The notes under the pieces were generated by a model. It had not been told where the DNA came from. It saw only the letters and a program-made list of their open reading frames with translations, and searched no databases. From an uncultured Flavobacteriales bacterium (GTDB lineage: Bacteria > Bacteroidota > Bacteroidia > Flavobacteriales_G > Salibacteraceae): a stretch of DNA of 64,000 nucleotides. Where the stretch lies: the NCBI GenBank assembly GCA_937121175.1, contig CAKZKD010000011.1, positions 25,319 to 89,318 on the forward strand, read 5' to 3'. This document shows positions 27,463 through 36,483 of this stretch, in pieces. The translations under genes were made by a program, and so were the position numbers. Every line of letters starts with the position of its first letter. The stretch's first letter is position 1.

Positions 27463-28341
27463 ATGAGATATTTAAGTTTAATCCTCGTTTGTCTTATACT
27501 AATTGGTTGTGATAAAGTTGAAGATCCTTATGAAGGAATTCGTGTAGTATCGGAATGTGCTGGTACGATAAGCGACCCTAATGGCAATGACACCACTGAG
27601 TTTAAGTCTGAGTCGGGCTTTGCCAAAGCATTAATTGAAGAATATACAGGACATACCTGTAAAAATTGCCCTCCTCAAGCCCAGAGATTATTTGACTGGG
27701 CCGAAAATGAATTCGAAGGCAAACTCGTTGTGTTAGGAGTTCATGCAGGAAATTTCGCAGAATTAGTGCCTGATGAAGGTTACGTTACAGATTTACGCGT
27801 TCCTGCGGGTTACGATTTACAAGAAAAATATGAAGGTGGTAATTCAGCACCAAGTATTACCATAAACAGGTCCCAAAATCCACTCACTCCCGGCAAATGG
27901 AATACAACTATGGATTCATTGGCAAACTCGTCCTATTTCACTTCTCCAAGATTTGATATTTCTGCTACTAGTATTGTCAATAAAAATGAAAACAAGGGTA
28001 TCGTAGAGGTTAGAGTTTCAGCCCTTACCGATATTGATGTCGAAAATATTGGATTAGGTATTTATGTAAGTGAAGATTCTGTTATTGCGCAACAGTTACA
28101 CAGAGATAAAGGTGTAATTCCCGACTATGCTCACAGGCATGTTTTACGGAAAGCTATTACAGGAACTTTCGGAAATTCATTCGTAACGGGTTCTTTTCCT
28201 CAAGATACAGTTATCAGTCAAACTTTATGTTATGACCTAGATCCAATCTGGAATGCTGACAACTGCAGCTTAATATTCTTTATTTCCAACTTAGATAATA
28301 GCCAATTACTCCAAGCTGAAGAAATGCACATGATAAAATAG
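27463..28341 (+). CDS. Omp28-related lipoprotein with a thioredoxin-like CxxC start
   Basis: The 292-residue protein carries a lipoprotein signal (MRYLSLILVCLILIGC, Cys16), then the segment ALIEEYTGHTCKNCPPQAQR, which resembles a thioredoxin active site (CKNC), and FEGKLVVLGVHAGNFAE, both typical of the Omp28 family of Bacteroidota. The C-terminal half is an all-beta segment. It is likely anchored in the outer membrane. The gene starts 1 base after the DUF6029-like gene and is followed 4 bases later by a small barrel. No enzymatic activity can be claimed, but the CxxC suggests redox chemistry or metal binding. Confidence 0.85.
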   Translation: MRYLSLILVCLILIGCDKVEDPYEGIRVVSECAGTISDPNGNDTTEFKSESGFAKALIEEYTGHTCKNCPPQAQRLFDWAENEFEGKLVVLGVHAGNFAELVPDEGYVTDLRVPAGYDLQEKYEGGNSAPSITINRSQNPLTPGKWNTTMDSLANSSYFTSPRFDISATSIVNKNENKGIVEVRVSALTDIDVENIGLGIYVSEDSVIAQQLHRDKGVIPDYAHRHVLRKAITGTFGNSFVTGSFPQDTVISQTLCYDLDPIWNADNCSLIFFISNLDNSQLLQAEEMHMIK

Positions 28342-28345
28342 TAGA

Positions 28346-28963
28346 GTGCGATTAAGGATAGCAAAACTATTTTCAATTTCAATTTTTCTTTGGTCAACCG
28401 TCGTGTTTGCCCAAGACGAAAAACCTTTCAAAGCAGGTATTAAACTCGGCCTAAATACCTCTCAAATGATAGGTGACGGCTATTCAGGTTATAATAAATT
28501 GAATGTACTTGGCGGTTTTTTTCTTCAAAAAGAATTAAGTAACAACGATCAACTCCAGTTTGAACTCATGTACATCCAAAAAGGCTCGAGAGACCCTGGT
28601 GACCCAGATAACGGAAATTTTCAAACGTATAGAATTCATATGGATTATATAGAAGTACCTCTTCTATATCAAAGAGAATGGAAAAAATTTCTGTTTGAAA
28701 TTGGCCCTGGAATTGGTGTTCTGTTCAATACAAAAGAAGAAAACTCATTTGGGGTAGTTCCGGCCAGTGGTTTTAAATGGAGACCATTTGAAATCGATGC
28801 TATGGTTGGAGTGAATTATTTTATTTCAGATAAAATTTTCGCAAATGTGCGGATCCACCAATCACTCCTTTCTACTGTATCAACAACTATAATTACTCCT
28901 TATGGAACATTTGGGGGTGCATTCAACTCGGTAATTGGTGCAAGTTTAAACTTTGTGTTCTAG
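28346..28963 (+). CDS. Small outer-membrane beta-barrel protein (porin-like family)
   Basis: The 205-residue protein begins with GTG at 28346, 4 bases after the Omp28-like gene. It has a signal peptide ([18 protein letters not shown]) and then an eight-strand type pattern: [75 protein letters not shown] and a terminal strand ASLNFVF ending in aromatic Phe. This fits the common Bacteroidota outer-membrane barrel domain (PF13568-like). Its 3' end overlaps the convergent queG gene by 4 bases. The function is unknown. Confidence 0.8.
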   Translation: MRLRIAKLFSISIFLWSTVVFAQDEKPFKAGIKLGLNTSQMIGDGYSGYNKLNVLGGFFLQKELSNNDQLQFELMYIQKGSRDPGDPDNGNFQTYRIHMDYIEVPLLYQREWKKFLFEIGPGIGVLFNTKEENSFGVVPASGFKWRPFEIDAMVGVNYFISDKIFANVRIHQSLLSTVSTTIITPYGTFGGAFNSVIGASLNFVF

Positions 28964-29883
28964 TTCGAAATAAACTTAATATTTCGCTTCAATCCTTCAA
29001 ATTTTGTTCGCTTTACCGCTGACTTTTTGAAAATTTCTCGGAAGACCTCTTCACTTAATTCTGCCCAATCTTCTCCTTCAAAAGACAATAATTTAGGGTG
29101 CGGTTTAAACGCACTTTCAGAATGGGGCTGACTAAATTTATTCCATGGGCAGACGTCTTGGCAAATATCACAGCCAAATGCCCAATTCTCAAATTTTCCT
29201 TTTTGGGTTATTGGAATGTCAGATTTTAACTCAATTGTGAAATAAGATATGCACTTACTGCCATCAACGACATAAGGCTCAACAATAGCATCTGTAGGAC
29301 ATTCATCTATACACTTTGTACAAGTTCCGCAGTAGTCCTTAATGCCTGAATCGTAATCTAATTCAATATCCAGCAATAGTTCAGCGACAAAAAAAAACGA
29401 CCCCATTTTTGGGTGAATTAAGTTGGTGTTTTTACCAACCCAACCTAGGCCAGAGCGTTGTGCCCACACTTTATCCATAACTGGCGCACTATCCACAAAT
29501 GCACGTGCTTGCACATCTCCTATTTCATCTTGTAAAACCTTGATTAGCTCTTTTAACTTTCGTTTAATTACAAAATGATAGTCTTCACCATAAGCGTATT
29601 TAGATATATTGATTTCATCGTTAGACATTTCTTCATCCGGAAAGTAGTTTAGCGTGAAACTAACAATCGATTTGGTACCGGGCAATAATACAGTTGGATC
29701 GATTCGCTTATCAAAATGATTTTCCATCCATGACATTGTACCATGAAAGCCCTTATTAAGCCATTTTTCAAGCCTTGGAACTTCTTTCTCCAGTTTCTCC
29801 GCCTTCGATATCCCTATTTGATTAAAACCGAGTTCAAACCCTTTAGATTTCACCAAATTACTCAAGCGGGTTTGCTCAAGCAT
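28960..29883 (-). CDS. queG: Epoxyqueuosine reductase
   Basis: QueG performs the last step of queuosine tRNA modification, reducing epoxyqueuosine with cobalamin and two [4Fe-4S] clusters. The 307 residues contain the cobalamin region ([40 protein letters not shown]) and the eight cluster Cys in [19 protein letters not shown] and [16 protein letters not shown]. Length is slightly short of the E. coli enzyme because the C-terminal HEAT-like extension is absent, as is usual in Bacteroidota. The start codon overlaps the ruvB stop by 1 base, so the two are translationally coupled. Confidence 0.95.
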   Translation of the reverse strand: MLEQTRLSNLVKSKGFELGFNQIGISKAEKLEKEVPRLEKWLNKGFHGTMSWMENHFDKRIDPTVLLPGTKSIVSFTLNYFPDEEMSNDEINISKYAYGEDYHFVIKRKLKELIKVLQDEIGDVQARAFVDSAPVMDKVWAQRSGLGWVGKNTNLIHPKMGSFFFVAELLLDIELDYDSGIKDYCGTCTKCIDECPTDAIVEPYVVDGSKCISYFTIELKSDIPITQKGKFENWAFGCDICQDVCPWNKFSQPHSESAFKPHPKLLSFEGEDWAELSEEVFREIFKKSAVKRTKFEGLKRNIKFISN

Positions 29884-30905
29884 TAAAACAATGAATTTTG
29901 AGAAGCCTGAGGCGCAATCCCAAGATGTTTATATGCCTTTTCGGTTACTTCTCTTCCTCGGGGCGTTCGCATCAGAAAACCTTCTTGTATTAAGAAAGGC
30001 TCATACACTTCTTCTATAGTTCCAGAATCTTCTCCTACCGCAGTTGCAACAGTATTAAGACCAACCGGCCCACCCTTGAATTTTGAAATAATTGTGGTCA
30101 GGATTTTATTATCCATTTCATCCAATCCCGACTGATCGACATTTAAGGCATCCAAAGAATAGTGAGAAATCTTTTGATCGATGAACCCATCACCTTTTAT
30201 TTGAGCAAAATCCCTTACTCTTCTTAGAAGAGCATTGGTTATTCTTGGCGTTCCCCTACTTCTACTGGCTATTTCTTTAGCAGCTAAATCTTCAATTTCT
30301 ATTTCTAAGATGCCGGCACTTCGCTTAATAATTTGACTTAGAATTTTTGAATTGTAATATTCCAATCTCGAATTTATTCCGAATCGTGCACGGAGAGGCG
30401 AAGTCAATAAGCCAGAACGGGTTGTTGCACCGACTAAGGTAAATGGTTCCAATTCGATTTGAACACTTCTGGCATTCGGACCTGTATCAATCATTATATC
30501 GATCCTATAATCTTCCATGGCCGAGTATAAAAACTCTTCGACGATAGGACTCAATCTATGGATTTCATCAATAAATAAAACATCGTTACGACCTAGATTG
30601 GTAAGCAGCCCTGCTAAGTCCCCTGGCTTGTCTAAAACCGGACCAGAAGTAATCTTAATATCAACACCCAATTCGTTTGCCAATATTAAAGCGAGCGTCG
30701 TTTTTCCTAGACCAGGAGGGCCGTGTAATAGCACATGATCTAATGCCTCTTGTCTTTGCAAGGCTGCCTGAACGAAAACTTTCAGGTTTTCTAGTACTTT
30801 ATCTTGTCCAGTAAAGTCACCAAACTGAGCTGGTCTTAATACCTTTTCAATGTCCTTATCTGTAGGACTTAGGTTATCGGATTCTGGATTTAAGTTATCG
30901 TTCAT
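29883..30905 (-). CDS. ruvB: Holliday junction branch migration helicase RuvB
   Basis: RuvB is the hexameric AAA+ motor that, with RuvA, drives branch migration of Holliday junctions. Visible are the lead-in [20 protein letters not shown], Walker [19 protein letters not shown], Walker [11 protein letters not shown], sensor [18 protein letters not shown] with the arginine finger region, and the C-terminal winged helix ending [16 protein letters not shown]. The ATG at 30905 ([12 protein letters not shown]) is chosen over ATG 30920 and TTG 30923 because it best fits the family N-terminus. The gene lies directly after the oxidase genes' terminator in the same direction, a common Bacteroidota arrangement. 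Confidence 0.95.
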   Translation of the reverse strand: MNDNLNPESDNLSPTDKDIEKVLRPAQFGDFTGQDKVLENLKVFVQAALQRQEALDHVLLHGPPGLGKTTLALILANELGVDIKITSGPVLDKPGDLAGLLTNLGRNDVLFIDEIHRLSPIVEEFLYSAMEDYRIDIMIDTGPNARSVQIELEPFTLVGATTRSGLLTSPLRARFGINSRLEYYNSKILSQIIKRSAGILEIEIEDLAAKEIASRSRGTPRITNALLRRVRDFAQIKGDGFIDQKISHYSLDALNVDQSGLDEMDNKILTTIISKFKGGPVGLNTVATAVGEDSGTIEEVYEPFLIQEGFLMRTPRGREVTEKAYKHLGIAPQASQNSLF

Positions 30906-30931
30906 ACTATTCGAGAACATCAAAATTAAGA

Positions 30932-30965
30932 CAAAAAAAAGCCCTTTTTCTTTTCGAAAAAGGGC
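30932..30965 (-). terminator. Rho-independent terminator after ctaD
   Basis: The stem GCCCTTTTTC / GAAAAAGGGC with a five-base loop (30941-30965) is followed on the minus strand by eight Ts (30933-30940). It lies 24 bases after the ctaD stop and just before ruvB, ending the act-cta transcript. Confidence 0.9.
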
Positions 30966-30988
30966 TTTTCAACTATCTAATATTATTT

Positions 30989-32770
30989 TTAATGGCCTTC
31001 GCCATCTATCTCACCTTCTTCCAAAGGAACTGTTTGAGGAACAAAATCTTGTCCTGGTATTCTGTAATCAGTTCCATCTTTACTTGGTTTACTGAAATCA
31101 TACGCCCATCTGTGAACCACAGGTAAATCACCTGGCCAGTTTCCATGAATATGCTCTACTGGTGTTGTCCATTCTAACGTGTTTGCACTCCATGGATTCT
31201 GAGGAGCTTTTGGCCCTTTGAACATAGAATAAATTAAGTTGAATGCAAAAATCAGTTGAGCCAACCCTCCAATCATTGCGAAAATCGTTACCATCAGACT
31301 AATATCACTTAATCCATCAAAAATAGGGAACTCTGTATTTGCGTAGTACCGTCTCGGTACACCTGCAAGACCTTGAAAATGCTGAGGGAAGAATACCCCG
31401 TATGCACAAATAAACGTTATCCAGAAATGAACATAACCTAGCTTCTTATTCAACATTCTTCCCCACATTTTTGGGAACCAATGGTAAACACCTGCAAACA
31501 TTGCCATCACAGCAGATAAACCCATTACAATATGGAAGTGAGCTACAACAAAGTAGGTATCGTGCAAGTTAACATCTAATGCAGCATCGGCAAGAATAAT
31601 TCCTGTTACACCACCGGTAATAAAAGTTGAAACCATTGCAATTGCAAACATCATTGCAGGAGTATAACGAATAGAACCTTTCCACAAAGTGGATAGATAG
31701 TTAAACGCTTTTACTGCAGATGGAATCGCAATTAAGAGAGTTGTAAACGTAAATACGGCTCCTACAAATGGATTCATACCAGTAATGAACATATGGTGAC
31801 CCCAAACGATAAACGAAAGAAAACCAATTGCTAGAATTGAACCCACCATAGCACGATAGCCAAAAATTGGTTTACGTGCATTAGTCGAAATTACTTCTGA
31901 GGTAATACCCAATGCAGGTAAGAGAATTATGTAAACCTCAGGGTGACCTAAAAACCAGAATAAATGCTGAAACAATAAAGGACTACCACCGGTGTGATCA
32001 AGTGCTTCACCAGCAATGTAAATATCTGAAAGATAAAATGACGTTCCGAATGTTCTATCAAAAATCAATAACAAAGCTGCTGCAAATAAAACTGGGAATG
32101 ATAATACTCCTAGGATAGCAGTAACAAATAGCGCCCAGATACTCAACGGTAAACGGGTCATTTTCATACCCTTTGTTCTCAAGTTGATTACTGTAACAAT
32201 GTAGTTCAAGCCACCTAACAACGACGAAACAATGAAAAAGGACATGCTGACTAACCATAGGGTCATTCCAGCCCCTGAACCCGGCATTGCTTGAGGCAAT
32301 GCGCTTAATGGTGGATAAACCGTCCAGCCAGCTGCTGCAGGACCACTTTCAACGTAAAGTGAAGCGATCATAACTACAGAAGACAAAAAGAAAAACCAAT
32401 ACGATAACATATTAATCATTCCCGAAGCCATATCACGTGCACCTATTTGCAACGGAATTAACAAGTTGGCAAATGTTCCACTCAATCCAGCTGTTAACAG
32501 GAAGAATACCATTATTGTTCCATGGATAGTAACAAGAGCCAAATACATATTTGGATCTAACACACCACCTGGAGCCCATTTATCTCCAAGGAAAAAATTC
32601 AAAACTCCAAAACTCTCCCCAGGGAATGCCAGTTGAAGTCTAAATAATAAAGACATAATCATTCCGATAAATGCCATTACAGTACCCGTTAAAAGGAACT
32701 GTCGCGATATCATCTTATGATCGTAACTAAATAAATACTTTGTAATAAACGTCTCTTTATGTCCAGCCAT
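30989..32770 (-). CDS. ctaD: Cytochrome c oxidase subunit I
   Basis: This is the catalytic heme-copper subunit that reduces oxygen to water and pumps protons. The 593 residues contain twelve membrane helices and all ligands: the heme a His in ALVTIHGTIMVFF, the CuB/Tyr helix WFLGHPEVYIILLPALG, CuB His pair in WGHHMFITGMNPFVG and the final heme His pair in HDTYFVVAHFHIVMGL. The Glu of the GHPEVY motif marks the A1 class. The C-terminal tail is rich in Pro/Asp/Glu. The gene is 22 bases after ctaC and ends the act-cta operon at a terminator. Confidence 0.97.
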   Translation of the reverse strand: MAGHKETFITKYLFSYDHKMISRQFLLTGTVMAFIGMIMSLLFRLQLAFPGESFGVLNFFLGDKWAPGGVLDPNMYLALVTIHGTIMVFFLLTAGLSGTFANLLIPLQIGARDMASGMINMLSYWFFFLSSVVMIASLYVESGPAAAGWTVYPPLSALPQAMPGSGAGMTLWLVSMSFFIVSSLLGGLNYIVTVINLRTKGMKMTRLPLSIWALFVTAILGVLSFPVLFAAALLLIFDRTFGTSFYLSDIYIAGEALDHTGGSPLLFQHLFWFLGHPEVYIILLPALGITSEVISTNARKPIFGYRAMVGSILAIGFLSFIVWGHHMFITGMNPFVGAVFTFTTLLIAIPSAVKAFNYLSTLWKGSIRYTPAMMFAIAMVSTFITGGVTGIILADAALDVNLHDTYFVVAHFHIVMGLSAVMAMFAGVYHWFPKMWGRMLNKKLGYVHFWITFICAYGVFFPQHFQGLAGVPRRYYANTEFPIFDGLSDISLMVTIFAMIGGLAQLIFAFNLIYSMFKGPKAPQNPWSANTLEWTTPVEHIHGNWPGDLPVVHRWAYDFSKPSKDGTDYRIPGQDFVPQTVPLEEGEIDGEGH

Positions 32771-32792
32771 CTTCTTTCCGCTTATCTATTTC

Positions 32793-33947
32793 TTATTGTG
32801 CTTGCGCTACATTAAACCTTGGTTGTTCTGCCAACCATTTGTTATACTCTTCTTCTGTTTCTACTATGATATTCATCTGCATATTATAATGAGCTGCCCC
32901 GCAGATTTTATTACATAGTAATAAGTACTCGAAATCAGGATTTCCAGTTATTTCCTTCATTTCCTTGGTTGTCACGATTGGTGTGAAATACAAACTTGTT
33001 ATTACTCCTGGTACAGCATTCATTTGTGCTCTAAAATGAGGCATGAATGCAGAATGGATTACATCTTGACTTCTGATAGAGAAATTCACAGATTTGTTCA
33101 CTGGAATGTGAAACTCCACTTTTGTGATAATGTCATCATTTGCGACATCAAAATTCTCAGTTTTACTCTGTTCTTTATATTGTACTACAGCAGCACGATT
33201 CTTTTTAACGAGTTTAATCTGCTCCAATATATCCTCATCACTAGCACCGCCAGGATAAACTTTAGCTCTACTCTCTTCTAATTCTTGAAGCTTTTCATCA
33301 TATTGATTTAATCGCTCATCAATAGTATTTTTGTTAATTATACCCAAGGCATTGGTTGCAGAAATCATTCGATAATTAGCTTTTCCTAGAGTATTATCTT
33401 CACCAGCATAACGTGCCGTCCAATCAAATTGACGAGCATATAATTCAATATTTATTGAATCTTTTGGCTTATCCATTGTCATTGAATTCCAAGTAGAGAT
33501 TCCGTAAATAATTATTATGGTAAGAACTATTGCTGGCGTTGTAGTCCAAATTAACTCTAATCTATTGTTATGCGTAACGAATGTTGCTTTTGGGCTTACC
33601 GTTTTTGCATACTTCACTACAAAAACCATAAGTATAATGTGGGTTACCACAAAAACTATGGTGATGATAATCATATTAAAGTTCATCAACCAATCGTATT
33701 CTACACCATGTTCGGAAGCGGAAACGGGCAATAATTGATCACCGAATGCGACAACTAGATAGATGAAAAAAGCAAAGAATCCCAAAAAGAACACAACAAA
33801 TGCCCATCGAATATTATTGGTTTCTTGATTATTTACCTGAATTTCATCTTCACCTTTTAGGGAATTAGACAAATCAAATACGCGTAGCATTTGAACTATG
33901 GCAACAATTCCAAGAATTATGACTAAAGAAAGTAACAAAGCCGTCAT
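32793..33947 (-). CDS. ctaC: Cytochrome c oxidase subunit II with a charged insertion
   Basis: Subunit II takes electrons from cytochrome c (here probably the ActE/ActA hemes) through the CuA centre. The 384 residues include an N-terminal helix, two further membrane helices (about 45-68 and 85-110), and the cupredoxin domain with CuA ligands in DVIHSAFMPHFRAQMNAVPG and LCNKICGAAHYNMQM. Between the first cupredoxin strands (ARQFDWTARYAGED) and VEFHIPVNKSVNFSIRSQD there is an insertion of about 70 residues with Glu/Lys/Gln heptad-like character (ERLNQYDEKLQELEESRAKV). This insertion is usual in Bacteroidota subunit II proteins with act clusters and may contact complex III. Confidence 0.95.
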   Translation of the reverse strand: MTALLLSLVIILGIVAIVQMLRVFDLSNSLKGEDEIQVNNQETNNIRWAFVVFFLGFFAFFIYLVVAFGDQLLPVSASEHGVEYDWLMNFNMIIITIVFVVTHIILMVFVVKYAKTVSPKATFVTHNNRLELIWTTTPAIVLTIIIIYGISTWNSMTMDKPKDSINIELYARQFDWTARYAGEDNTLGKANYRMISATNALGIINKNTIDERLNQYDEKLQELEESRAKVYPGGASDEDILEQIKLVKKNRAAVVQYKEQSKTENFDVANDDIITKVEFHIPVNKSVNFSIRSQDVIHSAFMPHFRAQMNAVPGVITSLYFTPIVTTKEMKEITGNPDFEYLLLCNKICGAAHYNMQMNIIVETEEEYNKWLAEQPRFNVAQAQ

Positions 33948-33982
33948 GTCAATTTTTATTTTTTATCTTAACTGTAAATCAA

Positions 33983-35269
33983 TTAATGAATTTCGTGATG
34001 CACACTTTCCTCGAAGAAAGGGTGATTCTTAGCAACTAGGGGTGCCGAAGCGAGCGTTTTTGTGATAACAAATGCAAACAATCCGACAAAACCTACAGCC
34101 ATTCCTACTTCTAATAATCCAATGTGACCACCTTCTTTCATCGTTCCTGGTGCTACTAACATGTAGGTATCAACCCAGTGTCCACAGAATAAAATGATGC
34201 CCATGATAGTCAACATCATTCTGTTTCGCTTCTTATCTCTATCCATCAAGGAAATCATTGGAAAAATGAAGTTAACGAAGAACATACCCCAATATAGTAC
34301 TGGATAGTGTTCAATCCTAGCCTGGAAATACACAACCTCCTCTGGAATGTTTGCATACCAAATCAACATGAATTGTGAAAAGAATAAATACGACCATAAA
34401 AAGGAAATTGCAAACATCCATTTTCCTAAGTCATGAATATGACTATCGTTAACTTCTCTCAAATGTCCAAGACTCTTCAGCCAAACTACCATAAGAATCG
34501 CAACAATCATAGCACTTAGCCACAGACCAGAGAATACATACCAACCAAATAGGGTTGAGAACCAGTGCGTGTCAATAGACATGATAAAATCCCAAGGAAC
34601 AAATGTTGAAATTGGATATCCGAATGCCACTAAGAAAATTGCAGCATGACGAACATTTTTGAAATGTCGATCTCTATCAAAACCCAAATCTTCTTCGAGA
34701 GATCTACTTCTAAACACCTTCCAAAACCAATACCAACCACCGAAAATTACAATGATTCTAATTCCCATAAATATTTCATTCAAATAAGGGCGCTTTCCAG
34801 CAATGATTTCATCAAAATGTGGATTTCTTATCGCCCCTTCAACTTGCTCAGAAAGATATTTAACTCCTTCCGCAGATTCAATCATAAACTCGCTATACAC
34901 AGAAGCATCCATCCAATGCCATAAGTGATGCATATGGAAGGCTCCGGCTAAGAAAACGATAAACAACAAGACTCCTGCATAAGGCATGAAACTACCTATT
35001 GCTTCTAAGATTCTTTTGATTACAACCCACCATCCTGATTCAGCAGCATAGTTTACCGCCATGAAGAATGTTGCACATGCTGCAATTCCAAAAAAGAAGA
35101 ATCCATTTATCAATAAGTTAGACCAAAATCTGGCAACCGCATGATGGTGTGCATGTTCATCACCTCCCATAAATAGAGATGCAATTCCAAAGATGAGCGC
35201 AAGTCCACCTATAGCCATGAACATCATTGACCATCTTTTGACTTTATCTGGTATCGTAAATTGTTCCAT
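33983..35269 (-). CDS. actF: Alternative complex III subunit ActF (quinol:cytochrome c oxidoreductase membrane subunit)
   Basis: ActF is a ten-helix membrane protein related to ActC/NrfD that supports quinol oxidation in alternative complex III. The 428 residues show helices throughout and Bacteroidota ActF marks such as PYAGVLLFIVFLAGAFHMHH, FMSIDTHWFSTLFGWYVFSG-like WDFIMSIDTHWFSTLFGW and ANIPEEVVYFQARIEHYPVL. It follows actE by 14 bases and precedes ctaC by 35. Its presence between act and cta genes is standard for the ACIII-oxidase supercomplex. Confidence 0.92.
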   Translation of the reverse strand: MEQFTIPDKVKRWSMMFMAIGGLALIFGIASLFMGGDEHAHHHAVARFWSNLLINGFFFFGIAACATFFMAVNYAAESGWWVVIKRILEAIGSFMPYAGVLLFIVFLAGAFHMHHLWHWMDASVYSEFMIESAEGVKYLSEQVEGAIRNPHFDEIIAGKRPYLNEIFMGIRIIVIFGGWYWFWKVFRSRSLEEDLGFDRDRHFKNVRHAAIFLVAFGYPISTFVPWDFIMSIDTHWFSTLFGWYVFSGLWLSAMIVAILMVVWLKSLGHLREVNDSHIHDLGKWMFAISFLWSYLFFSQFMLIWYANIPEEVVYFQARIEHYPVLYWGMFFVNFIFPMISLMDRDKKRNRMMLTIMGIILFCGHWVDTYMLVAPGTMKEGGHIGLLEVGMAVGFVGLFAFVITKTLASAPLVAKNHPFFEESVHHEIH

Positions 35270-35283
35270 TTAAAAAACGCTTT

Positions 35284-35934
35284 TTATTTAGATTCTTCTT
35301 GTTCTTTAGTATCTTCCTTAACCTCTTCGGTCTTAGACTTCCCTTCCGGATATTGCAAAGTTTGCACGTAGAAAATAACTTTCCAACGTTCAGTTTTGGT
35401 TAACTGCGATGCATGCGAGCCCATTAAGTTTTTACCGTGAGTAAGTGTGTGAAACATTTTTCCTTCTGGCAAATCTTTCAATCCCTTCGAGTAAGACGGT
35501 GGTGGTGGGTATTCACTGTTCGTTGGAACTGTTCCTTCGCCCATTCCTTTTTTACCATGACAATGCACGCAAAAACGAGTGTAAAGTACTTTTCCTTCAG
35601 CTAAATTTTCTTCCGATGCTTTTAATGGATTTTTAAGGTTGGCACCTGCCGCTTCGTACCCCTCAAATGTATTTGGGTAAGGATAAGGTAAATTATCTGA
35701 GCCTCTAGGAATTGTGTTCGAAGCAGGAACACGGGCACTCATAATTTTCTGTCCATATACCTCGTTTTCACCATAAGTTTCAAACGAAGGTGAACGATAC
35801 ATATCTGGCATGTATTCGATTCCTGGACTATTCGGGTCTGATTTACATGCCCCAAACAACATTCCTGAAACCGCCATAACCATAAAGGCTCTAAATGCGT
35901 TTTTTGCTGATAACATATGCTTAATTCTAGTCAT
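35284..35934 (-). CDS. actE: Alternative complex III subunit ActE (lipoprotein monoheme cytochrome c)
   Basis: ActE carries one c-type heme and passes electrons toward the oxidase. The start is ATG at 35934, 4 bases after actD ends; an earlier in-frame Met at 36039 lies inside actD and is rejected. The protein has a lipoprotein signal (MVMAVSGMLFGACKSD), heme site FCVHCHGKKGMGEG and the axial Met region MGSHASQLTKTERWKVIFYV. The C-terminal tail is Lys/Glu-rich. The start MTRIKHMLSAKNAFRAFMVM puts the signal near residues 7-28. It is about 216 residues long, typical for the family. Confidence 0.92.
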   Translation of the reverse strand: MTRIKHMLSAKNAFRAFMVMAVSGMLFGACKSDPNSPGIEYMPDMYRSPSFETYGENEVYGQKIMSARVPASNTIPRGSDNLPYPYPNTFEGYEAAGANLKNPLKASEENLAEGKVLYTRFCVHCHGKKGMGEGTVPTNSEYPPPPSYSKGLKDLPEGKMFHTLTHGKNLMGSHASQLTKTERWKVIFYVQTLQYPEGKSKTEEVKEDTKEQEESK

Positions 35935-35938
35935 GTTT

Positions 35939-36469
35939 CTATTTTTCAAAAACTTCAACTGTTCCCGTTTCTTTAAGAATACCTTGAATTTCTTCAACTG
36001 ACATCGAAGTGTTTTCTGATGGATCAATTTCCATTGCAAAATGATCGTCAGTGGTTCTAGGATGAGGATTCTTAGCAGAAACTCCTGGCAAAGTCCAGTT
36101 TCTTAAGAAGTATGTTAATGCCATTCCGTGTGCGGCGCACAGTACAGTGAATTCAAACATAATAGGCACGAAAGAAGGCAAATTTTGTAAAAAGTATTGA
36201 TTTGGCTTACCACCAATATCCATAGGCCAATCTACTATCATGAAATAGTACATACCTAATATAGCTAGTGAAGTGCCCGTAATACCGTACATGAATGCAC
36301 AGATTGCAATTCGAGTCCACTTTATACCAATAATTTTTTCAATTCCGTGAATTGGGAAAGGAGAATAAGTATCGCTCACCTTGATTCCTTTGGCTACAAC
36401 AGTTTTTGCCCCTTCAACAAGGATAGCATCATCATTGTATAAACCGTATATTTTTTTTCCAACACTCAT
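35939..36469 (-). CDS. actD: Alternative complex III subunit ActD (DUF3341)
   Basis: ActD is a small membrane subunit with two central helices (about residues 55-78 and 98-120) flanked by soluble parts. The 176 residues show the typical start YGLYNDDAILVEGAKTVVAK, VSDTYSPFPIHGIEKIIG and the post-helix NWTLPGVSAKNPHPRTTDDH. It has no cofactor motif; it is a structural part of alternative complex III. It starts 14 bases after actC and its stop is 4 bases before the actE start. Confidence 0.93.
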   Translation of the reverse strand: MSVGKKIYGLYNDDAILVEGAKTVVAKGIKVSDTYSPFPIHGIEKIIGIKWTRIAICAFMYGITGTSLAILGMYYFMIVDWPMDIGGKPNQYFLQNLPSFVPIMFEFTVLCAAHGMALTYFLRNWTLPGVSAKNPHPRTTDDHFAMEIDPSENTSMSVEEIQGILKETGTVEVFEK

Positions 36470-36483
36470 TTTAAAACCAAATT

